Position numbers and translations under genes: made by a program. From Chthoniobacter flavus (GTDB taxonomy: Bacteria > Verrucomicrobiota > Verrucomicrobiia > Chthoniobacterales > Chthoniobacteraceae), in the NCBI GenBank assembly GCA_945861435.1, contig CAMAUX010000002.1, forward strand, positions 94,879 through 158,878: 64,000 nucleotides of DNA, given 5' to 3'. Below the pieces are notes generated by a model. That model was not told the origin of the DNA. It worked only from the letters and a program-made list of their open reading frames with translations, and did no database searches. Shown piece after piece: positions 44,892 to 55,800 of this stretch (within the stretch, counting starts at the first letter, position 1; every line of letters starts with the position of its first letter).

Positions 44892-47800
44892 GCGAAGGCG
44901 CGGGTGAGTGGGTTGGGTCGGAGTGTGGAAGAGCCTCCCTCCTGCAACCAGCGGCGCCATGCGGCTGCGTCGAAGCCAAGATCCTTTCCGGAGGCCTCGA
45001 CCAATTCGGCGCGTGCGGCGCGGGCAAGGCAGAGGCGCGCTTCACCGAGGAACTCGCAGAGAACCGTGGCGCCCTCCGGGTCGCCGCAGCGCAGGAGGGC
45101 GCGGCCGAGCGCCATTCGGAGATAGGCGAGTCGTTCGGAAACCGTGTCCGTGCAGGAGCGCAAATCGGCGGAACGTTGCACGAGGCGATCTTTGAACAGG
45201 GGAGACGCGAGGACTTTGCGCAGAGGTGCGCGCCCTTCCGCGCAGGCCAGACGTTCGAAGCCGCAGGCGAGGGTGTAGAGGTAGCCCCATGCGCCCCGAA
45301 GATCCTCCGGCTTGAATTCTGCCCGCCCTGCAAGCTGCACCAGCAGGGGAACCGCGGCCGGTTCACGCAGCCGGACGAGGCTGCCGAGCATGAGCGCGGG
45401 CTCGGGCGCATAGCCTTGGTCGGGCATGAGATGCTTGGTGCCCTGTCCGCCGAAAAGCTCGAGGCTGAGCACTGGCTCCCCAAGTGCCTTGCGAACTTCT
45501 GCGACGTAAAACGCCACGGAGTCCTTATCGCCGAGGAAGGCTGCGACGCGATGAAGGTTGGGATTGGGCTTTGCCAGATGCGGTCGGAGGGCCTCCAGCG
45601 CTTGTTCGCGCGGGATGAGGCAGAGCGTGGCCGTCGGGACGAGCGCTTCATCCATGGTGCCTTTCGTAGCCACCTTGCGTGCCATCTCGGCGGGCGTCAT
45701 TGCAAAGCCGAGGTCGTCTTGGGCGAGGTCCTCGGGTTTGAGCATTCCTTTTTCGATGAGCACCGCCTGGAGCCGCGGTAACGGGATGTCGCGCAGGAGG
45801 GTGCCGGCGTCGCGTGCGGTGCGCACGGCGTGTGCAGCGGCCATGCCCATGACGCAGAGGTCGCGCTGCATGCGGGCTGCGGAGAGCGCGTCGTGGGTTG
45901 AGGAGTAGGCCTTGCCCGCGATGATGACGTTGTCGATGGCAGCGGGAATCATCGCTGCATACGGGACGGTGGCACGGCAGAGCGCGCGCCAGTTGGTCGG
46001 GATCAGGCCTGCCTTTGCGGCATCGCTGGTCGCCAGTCCCTTGATGTCCGGATTGGACTCCACGCGGAATACGCCGTCGCTGAATCTGCGGCCAGCGAGC
46101 AGATCGAGAAAGGTGAGAGTTTTTCCGCCGCGGATGTGCCGCGACTCGCGCGGGGCGAGGTAGAACGGGGGCGGGATGTGCTTCTTCTCCGCGGAGAGCT
46201 TGCCGTTGCGGCGCATCGAGACGACGAAGCGCGTTGTGTCCAAGGCACTGCGTTCGTCGCAGGGCGAAAGGAAGGGGCGCAGCGCCTCGGGTTTGCCCGG
46301 GAGGAATCCTGCGAAGGAGGCCCAAAGCGTGAGTTCGTCGTGCTCGCCGCCGAAGCTGTATGCGCAGCCGGACCATGCCGCGAGTGCGCCGTCTCCGGTC
46401 GCATCGATCCAGTGTGCGGCCTCGACTGCTGCGAGTCCGGAGGGTGTGATCACGTAGACGCGCTTGAGCGTACGGCCCTCGAGCGCCACGCCCGTTGTGG
46501 GGCATCCGAACAGGATTGCGGCGCCCGCCCTTCGGATGCCGCGGAAGAAACCCGGAGCGTTGAGCCCGTCGTTCTTCGCCTCCATGGCGGTGTAGTACTC
46601 CTCGAAGGCGCGGGTCTTGTTGCCGTACCAGAGGTTGGTCACGCCGCCGATGGTGTTGGTGCCGCCGAGTTCGTGTCCGCGCTCGAGGCAGAGTGTCTGC
46701 ATCCCCAGGGTGCCTGCCGCGTATGCAGCTGCATTTCCGCTGGTGCCGCCTCCCGCAACGAGCGTTTCCACACGTCGGAGGGTGCTCGGGGGCTGGAATA
46801 GCACGCGGTGCAAATGCGCTTCCGGTTCGCTGAAACCGCGGTCGTGAAAACTGTGGGCCATCCTGGCTGCGGGCGCGGGGTCCGCGGCTACGCCCCGGTT
46901 CCAAAAGCTGTATGCAGGCGCATCGCCGCGCGGCATTGCGGGCAGAGCCTGCACGCGGTCCACGGCGTTGGGGAAGGTTTTGAAAAGCACGCGCCAGTCT
47001 TTGAGCACCAGCGAGCCCTCGGTGTTGCCCGTGATCCCGGCCGGGCCGAACACGAGCAGGTTTGGGATTCCGTCGACGGAACCGCCTGCGGCCTCGATGC
47101 GATCCGCGCCGCTGCAGAGGAATCCATCCGCGCCGCGGAAGCGCCTCTCTGCGCCCTTCCACTCCGCTTCGAGCGAGGCGGTGTAGACCATTGTGAAATC
47201 GTCCGACAACGCGAACGGGCCTGCGATCTGGGAATCCAACTCCACATCGAAACTGGCGTAGTAGTAATGCGTTTCGAGTGATACCCGCGCGCCATTGGAT
47301 GCGGTGTATGCGGAACGCCGCGGTGGCACGGGCGCGGCGAGATCCACCATGTAATGGTATCGGCGCGGTCCCTGCACGGGCGCCACCTTCGCTCCTGCGG
47401 CGCGCGCCACCGTGGACTCGGCAGTGGCATCGACGATGGCGTTGCTTTGGATGGCAAAGAGGCCTGTCTTACCGCCGAAGACCACGCCTGCGAGGCGGCC
47501 GTCGAGGGCGAGGGCGCCGGCCACAGAGGCGTTGTAGAGAAACTGGACGCCGGCTTCCGAGAGTCGGTCCTCGATTTCGATGGCGGCCTTGAATGCGTTG
47601 AAGTACACGCGGCCGTCCTGAGTCTCGCTGGTGGTTTCGGTGAGCACACCGCGCACCACGTCCGGGAACGCCGCCGCATCGGCGCTCTCCAGCCATGGGC
47701 GCAGGAGACTGGTGCCTTCGAGGAACGGGTTCACGCGGTCCATCACGAGGACGGGTTTGCGGCCGCGCTTCGCGAGGTCGAGGGCGAGTTGGCAGGCGAA

Positions 47801-47989
47801 GAGCGTGCTGCCGCAAACCAGCACGTCGGCGTCCGCAAGAAAGGGGATCTCGACGCTCCCGTCTTGAGAGGTCTGGGGTTCAAAGCCCTCTGATGCGCCA
47901 TAGAGCTGCGCGCGATGCAGCGATGATGCGGCAAGGACGCCGCCGACTGTCTGCAGGAACGTCCTGCGGCCGATGCTTGGGGTGGGCAT
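44888..47989 (-). CDS. Tat-exported FAD-dependent oxidoreductase with two FAD-type domains
   Basis: A 1033-residue protein starting MPTPSIGRRTFLQTVGG, a twin-arginine signal, so the folded protein is exported. A first Rossmann-type segment (ADVLVCGSTLFACQLALDLA) lies near 53-72, and a second (LVAGGGTSGNAAAYAAGTLG, then ERGHELGGTN) near 405-440, so two FAD_oxidored-like halves are fused. The last 250 residues look like helical repeats. The frame is open to 48241 but ATG 47989 gives the signal. Coupled by ATGA to the cytochrome b gene. Substrate unknown, possibly a sugar or organic acid. Confidence 0.85.
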   Translation of the reverse strand: MPTPSIGRRTFLQTVGGVLAASSLHRAQLYGASEGFEPQTSQDGSVEIPFLADADVLVCGSTLFACQLALDLAKRGRKPVLVMDRVNPFLEGTSLLRPWLESADAAAFPDVVRGVLTETTSETQDGRVYFNAFKAAIEIEDRLSEAGVQFLYNASVAGALALDGRLAGVVFGGKTGLFAIQSNAIVDATAESTVARAAGAKVAPVQGPRRYHYMVDLAAPVPPRRSAYTASNGARVSLETHYYYASFDVELDSQIAGPFALSDDFTMVYTASLEAEWKGAERRFRGADGFLCSGADRIEAAGGSVDGIPNLLVFGPAGITGNTEGSLVLKDWRVLFKTFPNAVDRVQALPAMPRGDAPAYSFWNRGVAADPAPAARMAHSFHDRGFSEPEAHLHRVLFQPPSTLRRVETLVAGGGTSGNAAAYAAGTLGMQTLCLERGHELGGTNTIGGVTNLWYGNKTRAFEEYYTAMEAKNDGLNAPGFFRGIRRAGAAILFGCPTTGVALEGRTLKRVYVITPSGLAAVEAAHWIDATGDGALAAWSGCAYSFGGEHDELTLWASFAGFLPGKPEALRPFLSPCDERSALDTTRFVVSMRRNGKLSAEKKHIPPPFYLAPRESRHIRGGKTLTFLDLLAGRRFSDGVFRVESNPDIKGLATSDAAKAGLIPTNWRALCRATVPYAAMIPAAIDNVIIAGKAYSSTHDALSAARMQRDLCVMGMAAAHAVRTARDAGTLLRDIPLPRLQAVLIEKGMLKPEDLAQDDLGFAMTPAEMARKVATKGTMDEALVPTATLCLIPREQALEALRPHLAKPNPNLHRVAAFLGDKDSVAFYVAEVRKALGEPVLSLELFGGQGTKHLMPDQGYAPEPALMLGSLVRLREPAAVPLLVQLAGRAEFKPEDLRGAWGYLYTLACGFERLACAEGRAPLRKVLASPLFKDRLVQRSADLRSCTDTVSERLAYLRMALGRALLRCGDPEGATVLCEFLGEARLCLARAARAELVEASGKDLGFDAAAWRRWLQEGGSSTLRPNPLTRAFA

Positions 47990-48048
47990 TCCGCGACGAT
48001 TGGGGAGACGCGTGCCGTTGTCAACGACCCGGGCCGGGCACCACCCGC

Positions 48049-50010
48049 CTAGCGCCCACGCGGGTTGCGGAGCCGATAGAAGCGTCCGTCTTCCGCGCCA
48101 CCGAGGAAGTCCGGGATACCGCTTCCTGCGAAGTCGACGGTGGTGGGTGAAACATCGTGTCCTTCGAGATTCTGAGGTGAAAGCGGGCCGCGGTTTTCGA
48201 AGCGGAAGGAGCCATCGACGGAGCCGGTCTGGCGCAGCCATGTGGCGTTCTTTGAATTCAGGAGCAGGTCCGGAAGGCCGTCGCCATCCCAGTCAGTCAC
48301 GCAGAGTTTGCGCCTGCCGCTGCCGCCGGCCGACTTGGCATTGAGGCGCAGCGGCGCGCCTGTGGTGTCGCAGAAGACGCGTCGAGGCGGGAGCAGGACG
48401 AGGCGCTGGCTCCGGCGTGCGCGTTCGAAGAAGGCGAGATAGCCCTCTTGGTCGAGCATCACGAGGTCCGTGAGTCCGTCGCCATTCCAATCAGAGGCCA
48501 CGGGCGTCGTCCGCCACTGAGTGAGGAGCGCGTCGCCTTCCGGTCGCATCCATCCGTAGGAGAGGGCGGGTTGCGGTCCATCCCATGCGACCTCCACGGG
48601 TGCTGCCGCGGCGAGCATGGGTGCGTTGCGGGTGCCGGTGTTGCGGAACCATTGCACGCGGCCGAGGATCGAGTTCACGACGAGATCCGGGAGTCCATCG
48701 CCATCCCAGTCTGCGACGCTGAGTGTGGTGTATCCCCACTTTGCCTCCGCAGGCCCTTGGACGCTGCCATTGGTGCCCGCTTGAATCCGGATCACCGTCC
48801 CAGCCGCCTCCATGAGACGGGGCGCGGCCCAGCGCGGATGATCGACTCCGGGGCCGCTGAGGTTTTCAAAGAAGCCGATGCGGCCGGCGGTGTTGCCGGC
48901 GAGCAGGTCCAGATCGCCGTCGCCATCCCAGTCGAAGGCGACCGGAGTCGCAAGTGCACCGAACTTGAGGGTGTCGGCCTCTTGCTGGAAATACCGGGGT
49001 GGATCGAAGAGGGGCAGGTGATCGGGCGTGCAACGGCCGGTGTGTCGGATGAGCGCGACGCGCCCGTCCTCGTCGCCGACCACGAGATCGGTGTGACCGT
49101 CCTTATCCCAGTCGATGGCGACGGGAACGATCATCTGCAGGTCCATGTGCAGGGGCTGGCCCTGCGAGTCCTTGAGTTTGCGGCCCGCCGCGTAGCGCGG
49201 TTCCGTGCGGGTGCCGATGTTTTCGAAGTAGGTGAACCCGTCGAGGAACTCACCGCAGAGGAGGTCGAGGTCTCCGTCTCCGTCGAAGTCGGCGAAGTTG
49301 GGGGAGGGCCATCCGAAGGTTTCCGCGGGAATCCCGTCGGCCATCACCCGGAAGGGCTTGTCGTAAGAGGGTTGGGCGTTGGTGCCATGGTTGCGCGCCA
49401 CATAAACGAATCCGCGCAGCGGGCCGCGGGTCCAGTGCCCACGGGCATCGTAGGCGTTGTCCCATCCGTAATCGGTCCAATCATCGGCGCCCACCACCAC
49501 ATCGGTGAGGCCGTCTCCGTCGTAGTCGACCAAGCGCCAGAAATTCCCGCGGACCTTGTTGGGATGGAGGTTGGGGGGGAGTGAAAGCTTCTGCGGTTTC
49601 TCCACGCCCGTGCGCAGGAAGTCTGGGTATTCCACGCCGGGGCTGAGTACGTGTGGCTTGCCGTCCACCATGCTGAGTTGCACGTTTTGCAGGCCGCGGC
49701 TGATTTTGCGGCCCGGCTTGAAGACGGGGAACGGGTTGCGCTCGGTGGGGCCGGTCACGTTCTCGAAGAAGTACACGCCGTTGGAGGGTTGGTCCGGGCA
49801 GTTGACGACGAGGTCCAGATCGCCGTCTCCGTCGAAGTCCATGGGGAGCGGCCATGCCCAGAGGCCGACGCCGAGGTCCACGACAAGGCCGGGGTTGTTG
49901 TAGGGAAGGGGTTCGAACGCCGGTGCGTCCGCGGCATGCGTTGCGTCGCACGCGCTCAAGAGGCACGCGGCGAGAATGGTGCGGCTTGCGAGGGGGAGGG
50001 GGTGGGCCAT
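48049..50010 (-). CDS. Secreted FG-GAP/VCBS repeat protein
   Basis: A 653-residue secreted protein (signal SRTILAACLLSACDATHAAD, possibly a lipoprotein because of LSAC). Nine repeats of the form DWDGDGDLDLL recur about every 60-80 residues, each with the calcium-binding DxDGDG pattern, so the fold should be a seven- to nine-bladed propeller. Such proteins bind carbohydrate or other proteins. The next gene downstream, the FAD oxidoreductase, starts after 59 bp on the same strand. GTG 50013 precedes ATG 50010; either may start. Confidence 0.87.
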   Translation of the reverse strand: MAHPLPLASRTILAACLLSACDATHAADAPAFEPLPYNNPGLVVDLGVGLWAWPLPMDFDGDGDLDLVVNCPDQPSNGVYFFENVTGPTERNPFPVFKPGRKISRGLQNVQLSMVDGKPHVLSPGVEYPDFLRTGVEKPQKLSLPPNLHPNKVRGNFWRLVDYDGDGLTDVVVGADDWTDYGWDNAYDARGHWTRGPLRGFVYVARNHGTNAQPSYDKPFRVMADGIPAETFGWPSPNFADFDGDGDLDLLCGEFLDGFTYFENIGTRTEPRYAAGRKLKDSQGQPLHMDLQMIVPVAIDWDKDGHTDLVVGDEDGRVALIRHTGRCTPDHLPLFDPPRYFQQEADTLKFGALATPVAFDWDGDGDLDLLAGNTAGRIGFFENLSGPGVDHPRWAAPRLMEAAGTVIRIQAGTNGSVQGPAEAKWGYTTLSVADWDGDGLPDLVVNSILGRVQWFRNTGTRNAPMLAAAAPVEVAWDGPQPALSYGWMRPEGDALLTQWRTTPVASDWNGDGLTDLVMLDQEGYLAFFERARRSQRLVLLPPRRVFCDTTGAPLRLNAKSAGGSGRRKLCVTDWDGDGLPDLLLNSKNATWLRQTGSVDGSFRFENRGPLSPQNLEGHDVSPTTVDFAGSGIPDFLGGAEDGRFYRLRNPRGR

Positions 50011-50243
50011 CACAGCGCGAGGCTAGCTCTCTGTCGGAGGGCGGACAAACACGGATGCGCCGAGCTTCCGCCGGCACGCGATGCAGCCGAGGCTCGCCGC
50101 ACGTGGGCGGTCCGGGTAGAACTGCGTCCGATGTCCACCGCCCTCCTTCTTACGGCGCTGCGTGCCGCTCTCCCTCCGAAACAGGGAGGCCGTTTGCCGT
50201 GGCGTATGCAGGAGGAGCGCATGTTTGGACAGGGCCGCACGCG

Positions 50244-51494
50244 ATGAACCCACTCCGCAAGGCGCTCCTGATCGTTTGCAGCGCGCTCCTCGCGACGGTC
50301 CTGCTGGGGGCGATACTGCCCCTCGCCAACCCGCTTACACAGGGCATCTCCCGCCTACCCCAACCCTACTATGGAGTGGCGATCGTGAAGGGTACGGACG
50401 GCGCCTGCGGCCTGGATTTCGCCCAACTCTATTTCCCCGCTCGCGCATGGCTGCATGGCGAGAATCCGTATCGTCCTGAAAGTCCGCAGTTCCGTGATCC
50501 CGCGGGACGCGTCGCCGGCTACTCGCCGTTCAGCCTGTTGATATCGGCTCCGGCGAGTTCTCTGGGATTTCGCGGCGCGTTGATTGCCCATCTGCTTTTG
50601 CAGTTGGCCCTGTTTGCGATTGTCGCGGGTGCGTTCCTGCGGTGTGTCGGGCTGGGAACGCTGCTCTGGCCGTTCCTTGGCGTGTGCTTGTTGCTGCTGC
50701 TGCTCACGCCGGCGGGGCTCAGTTTTCTGGAACGCGGCCAGTGTGACCTGTTCGTGGCGGCTTCATTCACGCTGCTTTTTTACGCGCTCTGGGCGTCGTC
50801 TCCGCGTGCTGCTGCGGCCGCGGGTCTTGCATCGGGAGTCGTGGCGGGGATGAAGTGGACCGCACTTCCGCTGCTTGGTGCGGTGAGCGGGGTTGCCTGT
50901 GTGCTGCAGCGGCGCTGGTGGGCGCTGGCGGTGCTTGCCGGCTTTGGTGTCACGTTACTGGCGATGCCCTCGTTCCTTGCGGAGTTCGCAGGGATCATGC
51001 GCTACTGGGAATCGCAGCCGCCCGATGGGATTTCCGCCGACCGTCTCTGGCTGCTGATGGGAGCGCCGATGGGCACGAGCAAGCTGGCTTTCGTCGCGGC
51101 GGGTCTTGCCGCGGGGGCCGCTATGCTTCGCCTCAAGCCGCATCCCTGCACGCCAGACTCCTTCCGTGCGGTTTTCTTTCCTTATGCGCTGGGGCTTGCG
51201 GTGCTGGCGCTGGGGGTGGGGAGCATCGTGTTCGAGTACCGGGTGGTGAGCCTGCTGGGTGTGGCTGCGCCCCTTCTGGCATGGTTTGAGGAAACGCGCG
51301 CGAACCGTCGTCCGGTGGATGCGGTGATTGCATGGAGCTTTGCGGGCTACCTGCTGCTGTCACTGCGCGCATGGCCTTTTCACGTGATCCGGCCGGGGTT
51401 CATGGCGGTGGTCCACCTCGGCTGCGCCGTGGGATTCCTTGTGCTTGCGGGGATTCGACACCGGTCCGCGTACCGGAGCGTCACCGCGCGTTGA
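50244..51494 (+). CDS. GT87-like polytopic membrane protein (DUF2029)
   Basis: A 416-residue membrane protein with about ten hydrophobic segments. The external loop after the first helix has the GLDFAQLYFPARAWLHGENPY pattern seen in GT87/DUF2029 mannosyltransferases, where an early Asp is catalytic and polyprenyl-phosphate sugars are donors; here the Asp would be the one in GLDF. It probably glycosylates a lipid or glycan at the outer face of the inner membrane. It is the only plus-strand gene in its region, flanked by a propeller protein and a serine hydrolase. Confidence 0.78.
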   Translation: MNPLRKALLIVCSALLATVLLGAILPLANPLTQGISRLPQPYYGVAIVKGTDGACGLDFAQLYFPARAWLHGENPYRPESPQFRDPAGRVAGYSPFSLLISAPASSLGFRGALIAHLLLQLALFAIVAGAFLRCVGLGTLLWPFLGVCLLLLLLTPAGLSFLERGQCDLFVAASFTLLFYALWASSPRAAAAAGLASGVVAGMKWTALPLLGAVSGVACVLQRRWWALAVLAGFGVTLLAMPSFLAEFAGIMRYWESQPPDGISADRLWLLMGAPMGTSKLAFVAAGLAAGAAMLRLKPHPCTPDSFRAVFFPYALGLAVLALGVGSIVFEYRVVSLLGVAAPLLAWFEETRANRRPVDAVIAWSFAGYLLLSLRAWPFHVIRPGFMAVVHLGCAVGFLVLAGIRHRSAYRSVTAR

Positions 51495-51515
51495 TTCCGG
51501 TTCGAGTGGAGGGAA

Positions 51516-52751
51516 TCAGGGCTCGAGGCACGCCATTGAGACGAGCTCCAGCACACGTCGCAGACCGTCGTCTCCGCCGAGGCTCCCCTCGTTGTAGTGG
51601 GTCTTGGGAATGGGTTCCCACGTGTCGCGCGAGAGATCCTTGAACTCCGGCTGTGGCAGACCCGTGAGCGTGGGGTCGTACTGGCCGGTCTTGCCGCCGA
51701 GTTTGTAGATGACCAGATCCAGCGAGGGCACAATGAGCAGGCCGAATCCACCGGCACCGGATTTGAAGAAGGCATCACGCGGGGCGGCGAGCACGTGGCC
51801 GTCCGCATTGGTCTCGAACTGCAGGCTAAAGGGCGTGTGCGGGTTGTGGGGGGAGAGCTGCTGGCAGAGTTTGATGTAATCGGCGGGAACCAACTGGCGT
51901 TCCTTCCAGCGTCCGCCGTGGGCGAGACAGTAGCCGAGGCGCAGAGCGTCTGTGGCGTGGACAGCCGTGCTGCCCGCCCCGTTGGCGTGTGGCATCTTGA
52001 AGTCGCCTCGTTGCAGGCAGTAGCCCCAAGAGCCCCATCCCATCGGCTCCGCGAGCCGGGTGCGGATGTAGTCCTGCAACTCCATCCCGGTGATGTTGCG
52101 CAATACGATGGAGGCGATGTGCGGTGCGGGGGAGGAGTAGGAATAGCCTTCGCCGGGGCCGCACCAGAGCGGGACGTCGAGGGAGCTGCGGTCGAGGTCG
52201 CGGATGTTCTGGCCGGGGACGGGCTTGAGCTGCTGCATCTTTCCGAGGGTCCAGCCGGAGGGGGATTGTCCCTCGCCCCAATAGCCCGAACTCATGCACA
52301 GGAGCTGTCCCAGACGGATGTCCGCCTTGCGCGGATCGTTGAGGGGGAATGCTTGTGGGAGAAATTTTTCGGTGAAGACCTTTGTGTCGAGCCCTTCGGG
52401 GATCCTGTCCTTGAACTCGTTGAGCATCACGCCGCAGGCGATGCTGGTGTAGGCTTTGCCGGTGGAGGCCATGTCTGGGTTGGCATTTCTGCTGGCCCGC
52501 CCGAAGTAGCGCTCAAACACAAGGTAACCGCGCCGCACGACGAGCAGTCCGCCGTGTTGTGTTCCGCGTTCGCAGACCTGGTAGGCGGTCTCGAGGCGCG
52601 CTGCATCGATGGCCGCCTTCTCGCGGATCTCTGCGGGCCCTGAAAGCGTGCGCCATCCGCCCTCGTTGTCTGGTGGCGGGAAGTAATCGGCAGCGGCGAG
52701 TGGCAGGGATGCGACCAGCAGGCAGAGGGCAGGGACAGCGGGGAACTTCAT
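51516..52751 (-). CDS. Secreted beta-lactamase-family serine hydrolase
   Basis: A 411-residue protein with a signal peptide (VPALCLLVASLPLAA). SxxK is at about S96-T-G-K99 and the second motif is the Tyr in EGYSYSSPAPH near 202-212; both fit class C-type hydrolases. ARTRLAEPMGWGSW-like spacing follows the esterase/lactamase family. Substrate unknown. ATG 52751 is chosen because it begins the signal peptide; the frame extends to 52787. It converges on the GT87-like gene and is distinct from the hydrolase at 5443. Confidence 0.87.
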   Translation of the reverse strand: MKFPAVPALCLLVASLPLAAADYFPPPDNEGGWRTLSGPAEIREKAAIDAARLETAYQVCERGTQHGGLLVVRRGYLVFERYFGRASRNANPDMASTGKAYTSIACGVMLNEFKDRIPEGLDTKVFTEKFLPQAFPLNDPRKADIRLGQLLCMSSGYWGEGQSPSGWTLGKMQQLKPVPGQNIRDLDRSSLDVPLWCGPGEGYSYSSPAPHIASIVLRNITGMELQDYIRTRLAEPMGWGSWGYCLQRGDFKMPHANGAGSTAVHATDALRLGYCLAHGGRWKERQLVPADYIKLCQQLSPHNPHTPFSLQFETNADGHVLAAPRDAFFKSGAGGFGLLIVPSLDLVIYKLGGKTGQYDPTLTGLPQPEFKDLSRDTWEPIPKTHYNEGSLGGDDGLRRVLELVSMACLEP

Positions 52752-52849
52752 GGCGTCTGGTTGACGCCACTTGCAGTGGGAACGCAAGACTTATGCGGGA
52801 GCGCGCGGCGGCGGCACCAGAGGACTGTGGACGAGGAGCGCGGCCGCGA

Positions 52850-55800
52850 TTACTTCACCACCATCTTGCCATTCATGATCACCCAGTGGCCCGGGAACGT
52901 GCACACAAACGGGTACACGCCGGGTGTCGCGGGCGCCTTGAAGCGCAGCACGTCGCTCGTGTTCGGCTCCAGAAGCTTTGTGGCATGGAGGATCTTGTCG
53001 CTCTTCGGAAGGAAGCCCTTCTTCGCGCTGTCGGGATCCTTGGCCATCTCATTGGCCGCGAGACCGATCTCCTCCAACGCGCCGGGCAGCAGGATGACGA
53101 GGTTGTGTTGGGTGAGGTCCGGATTCTTGAACACCAACTTCACGGGCTGTCCTGCGCGCACGCTGAATTCGGTGGGTGCGAAGAGCATGCGTTCGGCAAG
53201 GGTGCCGATCTCGACGGTTGCGAGGTCCTTGATCGAGTCGAACGCCGCCTGTTCTGGTGAGGGGGCTGGCTGGCCGGCGGTCCGTGCGACGGGGGGCTTT
53301 GCAACGACGCTCTTGAGTAGGGGCGCGACCACCGCCGCGAGTTCCGGGCGTGTCTGCCAGTGGGAGCGCAGCGCTTCGGAGCCGAGTGAGCACGCGAGTG
53401 CGTAGCGGAGGTGGATGTTGTCATCGAGCCCGGCGCGGAGCATGGGGAGGATGGCATCGAGTGCCGCGGCGCCGCCCATGTAGCTGGCGGTGATGGCGGC
53501 CTCGAGGCGCACGAGTCCATCGGGATCGTTTGCGGCGCTTTTGAGAAGCGGCACGCCCGCGTCGGGACAGGCGGCGTACCAGTGGCGCAGCATCCGCACG
53601 GCCGCGGCGCGTGCCTGCGGGACATCGCAGCCGGCGAGTTCCGCGAGGAGTGCGGGTTGGGTTTCGCCGAGACCGCGCATGAGCCACAGGGCTTCCACCT
53701 GGTGATGGCGGAAGCGTGGATCGTTTCTGTCGAGGCCCGCGATCCACTGTGCAAGGGGCTTCGCGACCTCCTGCGTGCCGCGCTCCCGCAAAGCGTTCCG
53801 GCTCCAGTAGCGGTAGCGGCTTTCGGTGCGGCGCAGATTGTCGAGCAGCCCGGGCACGGGTGCGTCCGCGATCTGCGGGGGTTCGGCGGGTTTGAAACCC
53901 TTGGGGACGATACGCCAGATGCGGCCGGAGGTGCGGCTGCGGCGCGGGTCGCGGAGGGAGTATTGAGCGTGGCCCTTGACCGGGTTGTACCAGTCGCAGA
54001 CGTAGAAGTCGCCGCGTGGTCCGAAGCCGACGTCGACGGGGATGAAGCTGAGGTTTTGGGAGAAGAGAAGATCGCTGACGTACTCCTCCTCGAAGTGGTC
54101 CGCCTTCTGGATCCAGCGGTGGATCTCGATGCGGTTGGTGGGTTTGTAGCGGGCCTTGAGGAAGCCGCCCTGCATTTCTTCGGGCCAGCCGGGGAAGTCG
54201 ACGAACATCTGGCCGCAGGTGCCGGAGTAGCCCGGGAGCTTGCCGGCTGCAGGATGCTGCGTGGGATAAGGCGGGTTGGTGGCGTGAAAGGCGTTGGCGA
54301 AGATGGGATGGCTCGCGACGTGATTGCCCCAGTCGTCAAAGGTGACGCCCCATGGGTTGGTGCTGGGATAGCCGCCGAATGCCACGAGACGTTGGGTGGC
54401 GGGCGTGAACCGGAACCAGCCGCTGTTGTCGAGGCGCACTGGGCCGTAGGCGGTCTCCACCTGGCTGTGGTGGAAGATGGATTCGCGGATGAGCAGGTCG
54501 CCATCTGGAGTCCATGTGAAGTCGTGGAGTGCGTGGTGGCTGTCCTCGGTGCCGAAGCCGCTCAGCAGCTTGGTTCTGCGGTCGGCGCGTCCATCGCCGT
54601 CGGTGTCTTCGAGGAGGGTGAGGCCGGGTTGTTCGGACACATACACGCCGTTGCGTGTGAGCTCGAAGGAGAGTGGGATGTGGAGTTTGTCGGCCCACAC
54701 CGTGCATCGGTCGGCGCGTCCGTCGTGATCGGTGTCCTCGAGGATGAGGATTTTGTCGTTGGGCTCGTTGCCGGGATAGACGTGCGGATAGGTGGTGGAG
54801 CAGGAGATCCAGAGGCGGCCGCGTGCGTCCCAGCGCATCTGGATGGGGTTGGCGATTTCCGGGAACTGTTCTTCGCTGGCGAAGAGGTTCACATCGAAAC
54901 GCGGGTCGATTTTGAAGGCGGCCATCTCGTCCGCGGGCTTGAGCCATTCGTTGGCGCCGCGCCCTTCTGCGACGGTGTCGAGAGGAGGCAGGTTCGAATC
55001 GTCGACCGGTTGGTTTGCGAAGGTCTTTCCGCCTGCGATCGCCCAGATCCGCCGGTCGCGGTTGGCGGTCATGAGGTCGAAGTTCCGCATGGCGGGGAGG
55101 AAGTCGAGGTAGCCGTACTCTTTGTTGCGGCCGCCGGTGTAATAGAAGGTGTTGAGGGGGCGGTAGCGGCGGAAGTACTGGGTGTTCTTGTCGACCACGG
55201 CCCTGCGCAGTTCCTCGGCCGGCTTGGGAGCGGTGCGTTCGAAGAGACCGCGGAAGATTTCTGCAGCGACCATCGCATCGCCTTCTTCCGTGAGATGCAC
55301 GCCGTTGACGGTGAGCTGGGTGGAAGGATTGGACAGCAGGGGAAGGGAGGGATGGAACAGGTCGACGAAGCCGACCTTCTCCGAGGCTGCGACCTCGGCC
55401 ATTGCAGCGGTGTAGGCTTCGAGGCGGGCGTTGTTCATCTGGGCCGCTGGCACGCCGGTGATGTCCTCGTTTGCCGGCGGCGAGAGGAGGACGATGCGCG
55501 GGGCGGTGTGTCCGTTGAAGGCGTGTCCTTTGATGGACCCGAGCCATTTGGCGAGGCGCAGCTTGAAGGCGTCGATTTTCTCGAGGCCGCCGAAGGATTC
55601 GTTGAATCCGAAGGCCGCGATGACGACGTCCGCATTTTCATGGGCGAGGTGTTGGGGGATGGTCGCGAAGTTTTCGGGGCGCGGCTGGAGGTCGACTTCA
55701 TCGGCCGACCATGCGAGGTGGCGGACGACGAGTTCGTGTTTGGGAAGAGCGGTGTGGAGGAAGGCCTCGAGCCAGCCGTAATCCTGTGCGCGTTCAAGGA

